Of a DNA stretch of 64,000 bases, positions 16,118 through 23,588 are shown in pieces. The notes beneath the pieces were generated by a model. The model did no database searches. It saw only the letters and a list, made by a program, of their open reading frames with translations, and was not told where the DNA came from. Position 1 is the stretch's first letter; each line of letters starts with the position of its first letter. The position numbers were made by a program, and so were the translations under genes. The DNA is from Pseudomonas sp. Leaf58 (GTDB lineage Bacteria > Pseudomonadota > Gammaproteobacteria > Pseudomonadales > Pseudomonadaceae): assembly GCF_003627215.1 (NCBI RefSeq), contig NZ_CP032677.1, positions 3,725,501 through 3,789,500 on the forward strand. Reading direction: 5' to 3'.

Positions 16118-17014
16118 CTATCGCCGGCAAGCCAGCGCCCTGGGCCGGAACCACCACCCCTGCTGCATCCCCGCCGCCGCCAGCAAGATCAACCCCACCC
16201 CCAGCCACTGCAGCGGCGCCAACCGGTGCCCAAACGCTACCCAGTCCACCAGAATCGCCGCAATCGGGTAAATGAACGACAGCGCCCCGGTCAACGCCGT
16301 GGGTAAACGCTGAATGGCGCTGTACAGCAGCACATACATCAAGCCGGTATGCACCATACCCAAGGTCACCAGGCTGGCCAGCGCCGGTACTTCGCCCGGC
16401 AACCCGCCCAATTTGACCCAAGGTGCCAGCAGCAACATACCCGTGGTCACCTGGATCAAAGCGATCAAGTGCGGCGGGGTGCCGCTCAGGCGCTTGATGA
16501 TCAGCGCTGCAATGGCATACAACAACGCCGCGCCGAGCGCCAGGGCAATGCCCAGGAGATAGCCCTCCCCACTCCCCTGCCCCACACCATGGGCACTGAC
16601 GATTGCCAACATGCCGAGGAACGCCACGCTCAACCAGGTAACCTTGGCCAAGGTGATTTTCTCGCCCAGGAACAGCGCCGCCAGGCCCACCAGCATGAAC
16701 GGTTGCACGTTGTACACCGCCGTGCCGATGGCAATCGACGCCCGCGAGTAGGAAGCGAACAACAACACCCAATTGCCGACGATGGCCACACCGCTGGCAA
16801 TCGCCAGGAGGAACGCCGTGCGGCTGATCACGCCCGGCCGCAGAAAGCCGAACCCCGCGCAAATCACCAGCAAGGTTCCGGCACCGAACACACAGCGCCA
16901 GAACACCACCTCCAGCACCGGCTGGCCCGACACCAACACGAACCAGCCGATGGTCCCGGAAATCAACATGGCGGCGACCATTTCCAGCGAACCACGACGT
17001 AATGAACTGTCCAT
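16118..17014 (-). CDS. EamA-domain (DMT superfamily) transporter (298 aa)
   Basis: Ten hydrophobic helices in two EamA repeats are visible, starting with MVAAMLISGTIGWFVLVSGQ and ending with QWLGVGLILLAAAGMQQGWW. Members of this superfamily export or import amino acids and other small metabolites; the substrate here is unknown. CAGGAGT lies seven bases before the ATG at 17014, so this start is preferred over 17050. The gene diverges from an Lrp/AsnC-family regulator, the usual arrangement for an amino-acid exporter controlled by its own Lrp-type sensor. The last seven residues and the stop are encoded by a REP-type repeat (16118-16140). Confidence 0.85.
   Translation of the reverse strand: MDSSLRRGSLEMVAAMLISGTIGWFVLVSGQPVLEVVFWRCVFGAGTLLVICAGFGFLRPGVISRTAFLLAIASGVAIVGNWVLLFASYSRASIAIGTAVYNVQPFMLVGLAALFLGEKITLAKVTWLSVAFLGMLAIVSAHGVGQGSGEGYLLGIALALGAALLYAIAALIIKRLSGTPPHLIALIQVTTGMLLLAPWVKLGGLPGEVPALASLVTLGMVHTGLMYVLLYSAIQRLPTALTGALSFIYPIAAILVDWVAFGHRLAPLQWLGVGLILLAAAGMQQGWWFRPRALACRR
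16120..16140. repeat. Second-type REP overlapping the EamA gene 3' end
   Basis: The stretch atcgccggcaagccagcgcc (then c) is identical to the core of the inverted pair at 4691-4772. Here it lies inside the coding end of the transporter gene, supplying the ALACRR residues and, with the base before it, the stop codon. Confidence 0.75.
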
Positions 17015-17147
17015 CTCACAACTCCTGTTGACCATGGCAACAGTATGCAAAGGTTGCTTGTCGTCCTTCCAGCGGATAACGAAGGTAAGTTTGCGCGCTT
17101 GCCTTTACTATCAAGGCAAATAAGCTGATTAACCTGACGAGGTAACC

Positions 17148-17585
17148 ATGACCGACGCCATCGACCAATTGCTGCTCAATGCGCTGATGGAAGACTCGCG
17201 CCGCTCGCTAAAAGCCTTGGCCCAGATCAGCGGGCTGTCCGCGCCCAGCGTCAGCGAGCGCCTGCGCCGGCTGGAGGAACGCGGCGTGTTGCGCGGTTAC
17301 ACCGTGGAGGTCGACCCGCGCGCCTTTGGTTACCAGTTGCAGGCCATCGTACGCATCCGCCCATTGCCCGGGCAGTTGCAAGAGGTTGAGCGGCAGATCA
17401 TCGCCATTCCCGAGTTCACCGAGTGCGACAAGGTTATCGGCGAGGATTGCTTCATCGCACGGCTGCATGTGCGCTCAATGGAGCAGTTGGACATCCTGCT
17501 CGACCGCATCAATGTGCTGGCTGGGACCAATACCGCGATCATCAAGAAGACCCCGGTAAAGCGGCGGTTGCCACCGATGGATTGA
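17148..17585 (+). CDS. Lrp/AsnC-family transcriptional regulator (145 aa)
   Basis: This is a small, complete Lrp/AsnC regulator. The N-terminal winged helix (LLNALMEDSRRSLKALAQIS, then SAPSVSERLRRLEERGVLRG) binds DNA, and the C-terminal RAM domain (IVRIRPLPGQLQEVERQIIA, then EDCFIARLHVRSMEQLDILL) binds amino acids and mediates oligomerisation. GAGGTAACC precedes the ATG. It is divergent from the EamA transporter across 133 bases, so it probably controls that exporter in response to an amino acid. The exact ligand cannot be read from sequence. Confidence 0.9.
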   Translation: MTDAIDQLLLNALMEDSRRSLKALAQISGLSAPSVSERLRRLEERGVLRGYTVEVDPRAFGYQLQAIVRIRPLPGQLQEVERQIIAIPEFTECDKVIGEDCFIARLHVRSMEQLDILLDRINVLAGTNTAIIKKTPVKRRLPPMD

Positions 17586-17625
17586 GGTCTCCTGTTCTGG
17601 CTCCCTGCCCAGCAGTACCCGCGGA

Positions 17626-18288
17626 TCAGCTCGGGCAGCTATGCGCACCGTCATTCAGGCCCTGGCGCACGTTGCGGCTGAGCAGGCTGGCCTTGCCGTC
17701 TTGCCAGGTCAGGGTCAGTACGTAGAGGGTATCGAAATCGTCACCGTTCCAGTCCTCGGTGATCACCCGCTGTTCACCCAAGGCCTTGCCAGCCACGGTA
17801 TTGATTAATTCCGGCAGGTAACCGTGGGACCAGGCGGTGTAGACGGTGGCATTGCGGTATTTGTCGCTGAGCAGCTCATCGGCCAGTGCCTCGGTGTCAT
17901 TGGCGCCATAGTCGATGTTCACCGGCAAACCGAGGCGGATGGCGCTGGGGGTGATGGTCATCAGCGGGCGGATGTAGCTGTAGCTCTCGTCCTTGCTGCC
18001 TTCCTCGACATGCCGCGAGGGGTTGGCGGCAAACACGTAGTCGGCCTTGCCGAAACGCTCGGGCAGCACGGTAGCCAGGTCCAGCGCACGGTTGAGGCCT
18101 TGGCAGTTCAACTGGCCCAAGCCCTCGCCCGGCTTCTCGGCGTGGCGCAGGAACACCAGGGTTTGGGTGCCATCCACCGGTTGTGCCCGCCTTTCGACAG
18201 CCTTCAGTGCCAGCGGTACGGCGATGGCTGTGAGCAGCAGGCTCAGCAACAAGTGACGACGACGGCGCAAGAGTGGTGGCAACTTCAT
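17626..18288 (-). CDS. Membrane-anchored or secreted histidine phosphatase family protein (220 aa)
   Basis: A basic N-terminus and hydrophobic segment (RRRRHLLLSLLLTAIAVPLAL) indicate export or an inner-membrane anchor. LVFLRHAEKPGEGLGQ carries the RHxE variant of the catalytic RHG motif of the phosphoglycerate mutase/histidine phosphatase superfamily. The second catalytic histidine is probably in YTAWSHGYLPELI. Substrate is unknown. The ATG at 18288 is chosen because the only longer start is TTG at 18309. It is convergent with the Lrp-type gene. Confidence 0.78.
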   Translation of the reverse strand: MKLPPLLRRRRHLLLSLLLTAIAVPLALKAVERRAQPVDGTQTLVFLRHAEKPGEGLGQLNCQGLNRALDLATVLPERFGKADYVFAANPSRHVEEGSKDESYSYIRPLMTITPSAIRLGLPVNIDYGANDTEALADELLSDKYRNATVYTAWSHGYLPELINTVAGKALGEQRVITEDWNGDDFDTLYVLTLTWQDGKASLLSRNVRQGLNDGAHSCPS

Positions 18289-18334
18289 CAAAGCAGGCTC
18301 GTGTGGCAAAGAAAATCGGGGTTACCCGCCACAT

Positions 18335-18360
18335 TGCCCTGCCTGCAGCATTGCAGGGCA
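18335..18360. other. Short inverted repeat upstream of the histidine phosphatase gene
   Basis: TGCCCTGC (18335-18342) and GCAGGGCA (18353-18360) are perfect inverted arms around a 10-base loop, about 50 bases before the phosphatase start. It could be an operator or RNA hairpin. Nothing else was recognised in the 240-base gap 18289-18528. Confidence 0.35.
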
Positions 18361-18528
18361 TCCTTGTAGTGAAGGCCATCCTTGGCAACGAGTGAGGGTC
18401 AGAGTGCCCTGAACCCGTTTGGTTCCTCCCTGGCGGTGAATGCCGTTCCCTAGGCAAGGCTTACGTTAGAGGATGGGTGTTGCTGAATTGTGTAGCGAAC
18501 GAGAACAAGGGGTTGCAATGTGGCCCAC

Positions 18529-18873
18529 TCAATCATCCCGCGTCAGCACTTCCAGCAACTCGATCTCGAAGGTTAAATCCGAATTCGGCGGAATCGTGCC
18601 TACGCTGCGTGCGCCATAACCCAGGTGTGCCGGTACCAGCAACTTGCGCTTGCCGCCCACGCGCATCCCCATTAGGCCCTGGTCCCAACCCTTGATTACC
18701 CGGCCAGTGCCGATCACGCACTGGAACGGTTTGCCACGTGACCAGGACGAATCGAACTCGCTGCCGTCGGCCAGCCAGCCGGTGTACTGGGTGGTGATCA
18801 GGGCGCCTTTGACGGCGGCTTTGCCATCACCCTCGACCAACTCGATGATCTGCAGTTCTTGGCTCACAGGCAC
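18529..18873 (-). CDS. FKBP-type peptidyl-prolyl cis-trans isomerase (114 aa)
   Basis: A minimal single-domain FKBP of the usual 110-115 residues, without signal peptide, so cytoplasmic. Landmarks are the TTQYTGWLADGSEFDSSW strand, FQCVIGTGRVIKGWDQGLMG with the ligand-pocket VIKGWD, and LVPAHLGYGARSVGTIPPNS with the GYG and IPPN loops. It should catalyse prolyl isomerisation in protein folding. The start is GTG at 18873, with TTGGAG just upstream. It stands alone. Confidence 0.92.
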   Translation of the reverse strand: MPVSQELQIIELVEGDGKAAVKGALITTQYTGWLADGSEFDSSWSRGKPFQCVIGTGRVIKGWDQGLMGMRVGGKRKLLVPAHLGYGARSVGTIPPNSDLTFEIELLEVLTRDD

Positions 18874-18942
18874 ACTCCAACGCTGAAAACAAAGCCGCCC
18901 TTTTCTCAGGAATGCACCGGTTTGGCAAGTTCGCCTGGCCTT

Positions 18943-19350
18943 TCAGCTGTTTTGCTCGAACACTTCTTGGCCGGTCAGTTGCTTGGTCTGGTTGGCGAAG
19001 CAGTACCAAGCGGGTTTTTCTTCGACGAAAATCTGCATGTTGAAATCCCACTCCTGGTCGCCGTCGAGCAGGCCGACTGGCACGGCATGGAAGTCGTTGG
19101 CCTTGAGTCGATAATACAGGTGTGTGCCGCACTGGCCGCAAAAAGCTCGCTGAGCCCAGTCGGAGGAGTCGTAGACGCTGGGCGCCCGCCCTTCGATCAG
19201 TGGAGGGCGTGTGCAGTCAACCACCAACAGTGGACCACCGGTCCACTTGCGACACATGCTGCAATGGCAGGCGCTGACATGGGTGTTGTCGACGGTGACC
19301 GTCAGCCGGGTCGCGCCACACAGGCAGGTGCCGTGCTTTTCCAGGGCCAT
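18943..19350 (-). CDS. GFA-family (glutathione-dependent formaldehyde-activating-like) zinc protein (135 aa)
   Basis: The cysteine pattern is that of the GFA/CENP-V fold: CLCGATRLTV near the N-terminus, CHCSMCRKWTG, and FCGQCGTHLYYRL in the middle, which together bind two zinc ions. Family members were named after a formaldehyde-glutathione activating enzyme but most have no proven reaction. AAGGAGCCAACC lies directly before the ATG at 19350, so the upstream in-frame start at 19383 is rejected. Single gene between the FKBP and PhzF-like genes. Confidence 0.88.
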   Translation of the reverse strand: MALEKHGTCLCGATRLTVTVDNTHVSACHCSMCRKWTGGPLLVVDCTRPPLIEGRAPSVYDSSDWAQRAFCGQCGTHLYYRLKANDFHAVPVGLLDGDQEWDFNMQIFVEEKPAWYCFANQTKQLTGQEVFEQNS

Positions 19351-19397
19351 GGTTGGCTCCTTGAGCGGAAGATGGGCCAGCAAGTATAGATGCCAGT

Positions 19398-20186
19398 TCA
19401 GATGTATACAGTTCCGCGCAGGTACAACGCCGCCCGCCCGCTGATGATTACCCGGCCATTACCCGGCACTTGGCACTGCAGCTGGCCTTTGCGCCGGCCA
19501 CCCTGTTCGCAGTCCAGTACTTGCTTGCCCAGCCGCTCGGCCCACACCGGTGCCAGCGAGGTGTGCGCCGAGCCGGTCACCGGGTCTTCGTTCAAGCCTA
19601 CCCGCGGGCCGAACCAGCGGGTGACGAAATCAAAGCCACGGCCTGCGGCCGTCACGGCGATGCCGCGCACGTCGAAGGCCGACAGGGCAACGAAGTCCGG
19701 CTGCAATGTGTCGAGCAACAGGGCGTCATCGATCACGACCACATAGTCATCGCTGCGCAGCACCGCCAGCGCCTGGCTCAGGCCCAGCGCTTGCAGTAGG
19801 CCTGCCGGAATGTCCACGGCGACCGGCTGCTTGGCCGGGAAGTCCATGGCCAGCAGCCCGTCGGCGCTGCGGCTGACGCGAAGCTCGCCACTGCGGGTAT
19901 TGAAGCGCAGCACCTGCGCCTGTTCGCCTAGTTGCTCGAACAGCACGTAGGCCGAAGCCAGGGTGGCGTGGCCGCACAGGTTGACTTCCACGGCCGGGGT
20001 GAACCAACGCAGGTCGTAGGTTTCGCCGTTGCGCACGAAATACGCGGTTTCCGACAGGTTGTTCTCTGCGGCGATGCGCTGCAGCACATCATCCGGCAGC
20101 CAGCTTTGCAGTGGGATCACTGCTGCCGGGTTGCCGCCGAAGGGTTCGGCGGAGAAAGCATCGACCTGGAATATCTCGAGCTGCAT
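19398..20186 (-). CDS. PhzF-family isomerase/epimerase-like protein (262 aa)
   Basis: The N-terminal QLEIFQVDAFSAEPFGGNPA, the active-site segment NLSETAYF containing the conserved catalytic glutamate, LCGHATLASAYVLF, and C-terminal DPVTGSAHTSLAPVW are all signatures of the PhzF/diaminopimelate-epimerase-like fold. In phenazine producers PhzF isomerises an anthranilate-derived diene, but no other phz genes are present here, so this is one of the many PhzF relatives of unknown substrate. Length (262) is slightly below the roughly 280-300 of classical PhzF. The gene is monocistronic. Confidence 0.88.
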   Translation of the reverse strand: MQLEIFQVDAFSAEPFGGNPAAVIPLQSWLPDDVLQRIAAENNLSETAYFVRNGETYDLRWFTPAVEVNLCGHATLASAYVLFEQLGEQAQVLRFNTRSGELRVSRSADGLLAMDFPAKQPVAVDIPAGLLQALGLSQALAVLRSDDYVVVIDDALLLDTLQPDFVALSAFDVRGIAVTAAGRGFDFVTRWFGPRVGLNEDPVTGSAHTSLAPVWAERLGKQVLDCEQGGRRKGQLQCQVPGNGRVIISGRAALYLRGTVYI

Positions 20187-20374
20187 GCACGACTCCTTGT
20201 GCCTGGTCGCGGCCAGGCTGATGTCTGAAAAAGGTGGTCATCGTCGACGATTTCCATCAGCACGCAGACCACCTTCGGATCATTTCGAGGGGCATTATGC
20301 GGACTCACCAGCCAGTACAGTCAACCGAAATAACGAGCCATAACTGTACTGTACCGCTACAGCTCCTACCCTCG

Positions 20375-20456
20375 CGCTCGCGCTTGCGCTTGCGCTTGCG
20401 CTTGCGCTCTTGACCTTGATCTTGATCTTGATCTTGATCTTGATCTTGATCTTGAT
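20375..20456. repeat. Compound hexanucleotide microsatellite (CGCTTG)n-(CTTGAT)n
   Basis: Four exact CGCTTG units (20381-20404), preceded by the variant CGCTCG, are followed by CTTGAC and seven exact CTTGAT units (20415-20456). Read on the minus strand the array would encode alternating Ile-Lys and Ser-Ala, but that frame has no other coding features. Confidence 0.9.
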
Positions 20457-20564
20457 CTTCGCGACTTCAGGAGGCCGAACGCAGGTCTTGCGGAGGGAGG
20501 TGACGGGCATGGATGCCCGTCAAGCGCTGGGCCCCAGGATGGGGCCTGCAGCGCGGTCCTCCCG

Positions 20565-20868
20565 GGAGCAAGGCCGGAGAGAGGGGACCCCGGAGCGCAG
20601 CGTAGGGGCCGGATGATGGGAGCGCAGCGTTTTTTGGTTACTTTTTGTCGCGTTTGACAAAAAGTGACTCGCCGTAAGGGCGAAAAGGTGAGTCAGTGTC
20701 GCCATCGCTGCTGGACTATGCGCAATAGAAAAACCAGCGCTATCCTGCTTTTCGCTTTTCGCTTTTCGGGCATAGGCTTTGAAAACGGGGTCAACATTCA
20801 TTGCCGAAGGTCGCCATCATCCGGCCCCGACGCTGCGCTCCGGGGTTCCCTCGCTACGGTCTTGCTCC
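20565..20868. mobile_element. MITE-like element with imperfect inverted arms of about 55 bases
   Basis: The left arm 20565-20620 (including accccggagcgcagcg) and right arm 20814-20868 are imperfect reverse complements, enclosing about 190 bases. Inside is a perfect hairpin, ACTTTTTGTC (20640-20649) with GACAAAAAGT (20656-20665), and a nested GACTC...GAGTC stem (20666 onward). There is no transposase gene. The structure suggests a non-autonomous mobile element or a dispersed structured repeat; target-site duplications could not be defined. Confidence 0.55.
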
Positions 20869-20922
20869 TGAAGTCGCAATCGGCGGCGCCTGAACTATCG
20901 CGCGCTTAGAAGCAAAAGCAAC

Positions 20923-20948
20923 TAGCAATTAGCAATTAGCAATTAGCA
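20923..20948. repeat. Short 7-mer tandem repeat
   Basis: About three and a half copies of a TTAGCAA-type unit (ctagcaattagcaattagca onward) lie immediately downstream of the lipoprotein gene stop. Confidence 0.8.
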
Positions 20949-20957
20949 ACGTTGCAG

Positions 20958-21377
20958 CTATTGGGCAAAGGCACGTCCCAAGCCACCCGGCACACCGCTG
21001 CTGTCAGTCTCCTGCCAAGGCCCATCCGGGCTCAGCGACCAGCTCCAGCCGTTGTCGAACCGGTAATAGGTCCGCTGGCGGTAAAAGGTATTGGGCTTCT
21101 TCTCCAGCACATACACCCCCAGCTTGGGGTCCCAATGGCTAGCCCCGCCAGGCGGCGGTGCAAAGCTTGCCGAGGTACGCGGCATCGGCTTGGGAATAGC
21201 CGCCGGCTTGCTCGGCTGGGTAGACGGCTGCCCGCCCGGCAGCGGCTTGACCGCCGGCCCCTGATGCGGCGGCACGCGCTCGATCGGTGGCTCGGGCTGC
21301 TCGTACGGCTCATGCACCGTACACGCAGACAAACCCAGGGCCAGGGTGATCAGGGTCAGGCGGACGGTGCTGTGCAT
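20958..21377 (-). CDS. Hypothetical lipoprotein (139 aa)
   Basis: The N-terminus RLTLITLALGLSACTVHEPY is a lipoprotein signal with lipobox LSAC, so the mature protein begins at the cysteine and is lipid-anchored, probably in the outer membrane. A proline-rich linker (about residues 28-80) is followed by a small aromatic domain with GASHWDPKLGVYVLEKKPNT and YYRFDNGWSWSLSPDGPWQE. I do not recognise a function. It lies 13 bases after ccmI on the same strand and may be transcribed as the last gene of the ccm operon. Confidence 0.75.
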   Translation of the reverse strand: MHSTVRLTLITLALGLSACTVHEPYEQPEPPIERVPPHQGPAVKPLPGGQPSTQPSKPAAIPKPMPRTSASFAPPPGGASHWDPKLGVYVLEKKPNTFYRQRTYYRFDNGWSWSLSPDGPWQETDSSGVPGGLGRAFAQ

Positions 21378-21389
21378 GGCATTGCTCTC

Positions 21390-22586
21390 TTACGGGTCGG
21401 GGCTGTCGATGGTCAGGTGCTGGGTGGCCTGCGTGGCGCTAGGCAATGGCATGCCCTGGCCAATCCACTCGCCATGGGTAGGCTGGCCGGCCCGCGAGAC
21501 ACGTGCAACCAGTTGGACTTCGGCAAAGTCGGACAGTTTCATCTGCGGCATCATCGCGTCAGCATCAGACAACTCCACCTCAATTGGCAACTGCGCCACG
21601 GTCACCCGCTTGGCCGCAAGCGGCATGGGCGGGCCGTTGCTGGCGCGGGCGAAGATGAACACCGTGTCCTGCGGCTTGACCTTGTCCTTCAGCGCCGCCG
21701 CCAGCTCCACCCGCACTTTCAAGCGCGCCGCCACCGGCGCCGGCTGCGCGGCCTGGCCAGCCGAACCCTGCAGGCGCTCGACAGCGCGGTCGATCCCGCC
21801 CTGCAAGGCCGCACGTGAAGTATCGCCTTCTGGCAACTGCGCCAGCAGGCGCTTCCAGTAATCGATGGCTTGCTGGTAACGCTCGCCCTCAAAGGCGGCA
21901 ATACCGCGCAAGCCCAGGCTGGTCACTTCGTTAGGGTCGGCTTGCAGCGCCTCGTCGGTCAGCGCCTGCAATTGCGGGCTCCACTGCTTGTCGGCAGCGA
22001 AGTACAACGCCTGAGCCCACTGCCCCAGCAGCTCGGGCTGGCGACCGGCCAGGGCCACGGCCCGCTCGAAGGTTCGCGCAGCATCGGCCGGGCGTTGCTC
22101 AGCCATATAGGCCCGGCCAAGGAAGTACATGGCCTCGGCCGACTCCGGCTGCGCCTGCACCACCCGCTCCAGGCGCGTGGTCATTTCTTCCATCGACTTC
22201 GGCGCTTCGGCAAACTCCTGGGTCAGCGCCACCTTGTCAGCCGCGCCAAAGTGCAGGTATAGCCCCAATGCCATCAATGGCACCAACACCGCTGCCAGCA
22301 GTGGCAAGGCCTTGCCCAAGTGGCCCTGGCGCGCCGGCGCTGCGCCTTCGGTATCGGCCAACAGTTCACGGGCCGCTTCATCACGGCCCTTGGCCAGCTG
22401 TGCCTCGTCGAGCACGCCAGCGGCCTGCTGGGCGGCTAGTTCGCCGACACGTTCCTGGTACAGGGCCACGTTCAGGGCGGTGCGGTCTTCTTCCTGCTGG
22501 CGACGACGGCCACGCAGAATCGGAACAAGCAGGAAGCTGAGGGCAGCGAGCAGCAGCAGGCCCGCACTAAGCCAGAATTCAATCAT
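21390..22586 (-). CDS. ccmI: Cytochrome c maturation protein CcmI (398 aa)
   Basis: CcmI delivers apocytochrome c to the haem-ligation complex. The N-terminal membrane segment [20 protein letters not shown] is followed by a basic cytoplasmic loop with a leucine-zipper-like stretch, a second membrane helix ([20 protein letters not shown]) and a periplasmic TPR domain ([40 protein letters not shown]). A C-terminal domain after residue about 290 is probably the apocytochrome-binding part. The ATG at 22586 overlaps the ccmH 3' end by eight bases. It is the last ccm gene of the block. Confidence 0.93.
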   Translation of the reverse strand: MIEFWLSAGLLLLAALSFLLVPILRGRRRQQEEDRTALNVALYQERVGELAAQQAAGVLDEAQLAKGRDEAARELLADTEGAAPARQGHLGKALPLLAAVLVPLMALGLYLHFGAADKVALTQEFAEAPKSMEEMTTRLERVVQAQPESAEAMYFLGRAYMAEQRPADAARTFERAVALAGRQPELLGQWAQALYFAADKQWSPQLQALTDEALQADPNEVTSLGLRGIAAFEGERYQQAIDYWKRLLAQLPEGDTSRAALQGGIDRAVERLQGSAGQAAQPAPVAARLKVRVELAAALKDKVKPQDTVFIFARASNGPPMPLAAKRVTVAQLPIEVELSDADAMMPQMKLSDFAEVQLVARVSRAGQPTHGEWIGQGMPLPSATQATQHLTIDSPDP

Positions 22587-23055
22587 GGGTCTGTTCTTTT
22601 TCCAGCAGTTTGGCGAGACGCTCGCGTTCTTCGGCAGATAACTCATTGGCGCCCTGGACGGCCGCCCCGCGGCGGCGGCGCACGATCACCGCCAGCACCA
22701 CGAAACCACCGGCCAGCAGGATCCCCGGGCCGAACCACAGCAGCCAGGTGCGCCCACTGAGCGCCGGCTTGTAGCGCACGAAGTCGCCATAGCGGTCGAC
22801 CATGAAGTCGACGATCTGCTGGTTGCTCTTGCCCTCGCCAAGCATGCGGAAAATTTCCCGGCGCAGGTCGGCGGCGATCGGCGCGTTGGAGTCGGCGATA
22901 TCCTGGTTCTGGCACTTGGGGCAGCGCAGCTCTTTGGTCAGCTGCTGGTAGCGCTCACGCTCGGCCTCATCGCGGAACTGGTAGGTGTCGATCGCCGCCT
23001 TGGCCACACTGATCACACTCAGGCCCAGCACTGCAGCTGCCAACCAGCGCTTCAT
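22579..23055 (-). CDS. ccmH: Cytochrome c maturation thiol protein CcmH (158 aa)
   Basis: An N-terminal signal/anchor ([20 protein letters not shown]) leads into the periplasmic three-helix domain with the redox motif [19 protein letters not shown] (the LRCxxC signature). A membrane helix ([20 protein letters not shown]) and a short cytoplasmic tail follow. CcmH reduces or relays the apocytochrome CXXCH thiols. It overlaps ccmG by four bases upstream and ccmI by eight downstream. Confidence 0.95.
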   Translation of the reverse strand: MKRWLAAAVLGLSVISVAKAAIDTYQFRDEAERERYQQLTKELRCPKCQNQDIADSNAPIAADLRREIFRMLGEGKSNQQIVDFMVDRYGDFVRYKPALSGRTWLLWFGPGILLAGGFVVLAVIVRRRRGAAVQGANELSAEERERLAKLLEKEQTHD

Positions 23056-23588
23056 GGCTTGGCCTCATCGACCAAGCCCTGGTACAGCGGCGCCAACTGC
23101 TCACGCCAGACCGTGGCATCGACCACTCCCACGTGCTTGTAGCGGATGATGCCCTTGGCATCGATCAGGAAGGTTTCCGGTGCGCCGTACACGCCTAGGT
23201 CCAGGCCCAGGCTGCCCTGCTCGTCACGGATATCCAGCTGGTAGGGGTTATGGAACTCCGCCAGCCACTTCAGCGCCGCCCCATTGTCGTCCTTGTAGTT
23301 GACGCCATGGATCACCACGCCCTGCTGGGCCAGTTGGTTCAGGTATGGGTGCTCGACCTTGCACGACGGGCACCAAGTGGCCCACACGTTGACCAGGGCC
23401 GGGCGGCCCTGCAGGTCGGCCTGGGTCAGGGTGCGATCACCTTGGGTCGAAGCCAGAGAAAACGCCGGGAACGGCTTGCCGATCATTGCCGAAGGCAACT
23501 CGTCAGGCTTGAGGAACAGCCCTTTGTAAAGGAACACCGCCACCAGCAGGAACACCGCCAGGGGGACTACCATGATCCAACGCTTCAT
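23052..23588 (-). CDS. ccmG: Thiol:disulfide interchange protein CcmG/DsbE (178 aa)
   Basis: A membrane-anchored periplasmic thioredoxin-like protein. The N-terminal anchor is WIMVVPLAVFLLVAVFLYKG, and the redox site is VNVWATWCPSCKVEHPYL (CPSC). GVNYKDDNGAALKWL and VYGAPETFLIDAKGIIRYK with the cis-proline loop complete the fold. CcmG keeps apocytochrome thiols reduced before haem attachment. It overlaps ccmF and ccmH by four bases each (ATGA-type), indicating translational coupling. Confidence 0.95.
   Translation of the reverse strand: MKRWIMVVPLAVFLLVAVFLYKGLFLKPDELPSAMIGKPFPAFSLASTQGDRTLTQADLQGRPALVNVWATWCPSCKVEHPYLNQLAQQGVVIHGVNYKDDNGAALKWLAEFHNPYQLDIRDEQGSLGLDLGVYGAPETFLIDAKGIIRYKHVGVVDATVWREQLAPLYQGLVDEAKP

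Larger units (their letters stand above)
20187..20957. other. 770-base gene-free stretch with microsatellite, MITE-like element and short tandem repeats
   Basis: No open frame here has a plausible start, ribosome-binding site and non-repetitive composition together. The stretch holds the hexanucleotide array at 20375-20456, the inverted-repeat element at 20565-20868 and a TTAGCAA-type 7-mer array near 20923-20948. Bases 20187-20370 show nothing recognisable. Confidence 0.7.

Noticed and set aside
20295..20510. 71-codon minus-strand frame with IK and SA repeats
   Set aside because: It is the translation of the hexanucleotide microsatellite, with no convincing start or conserved domain.
20520..20909. 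Possible small proteins in the MITE-like element
   Set aside because: The frames follow the inverted arms, lack a good ribosome-binding site and look like translated repeats.
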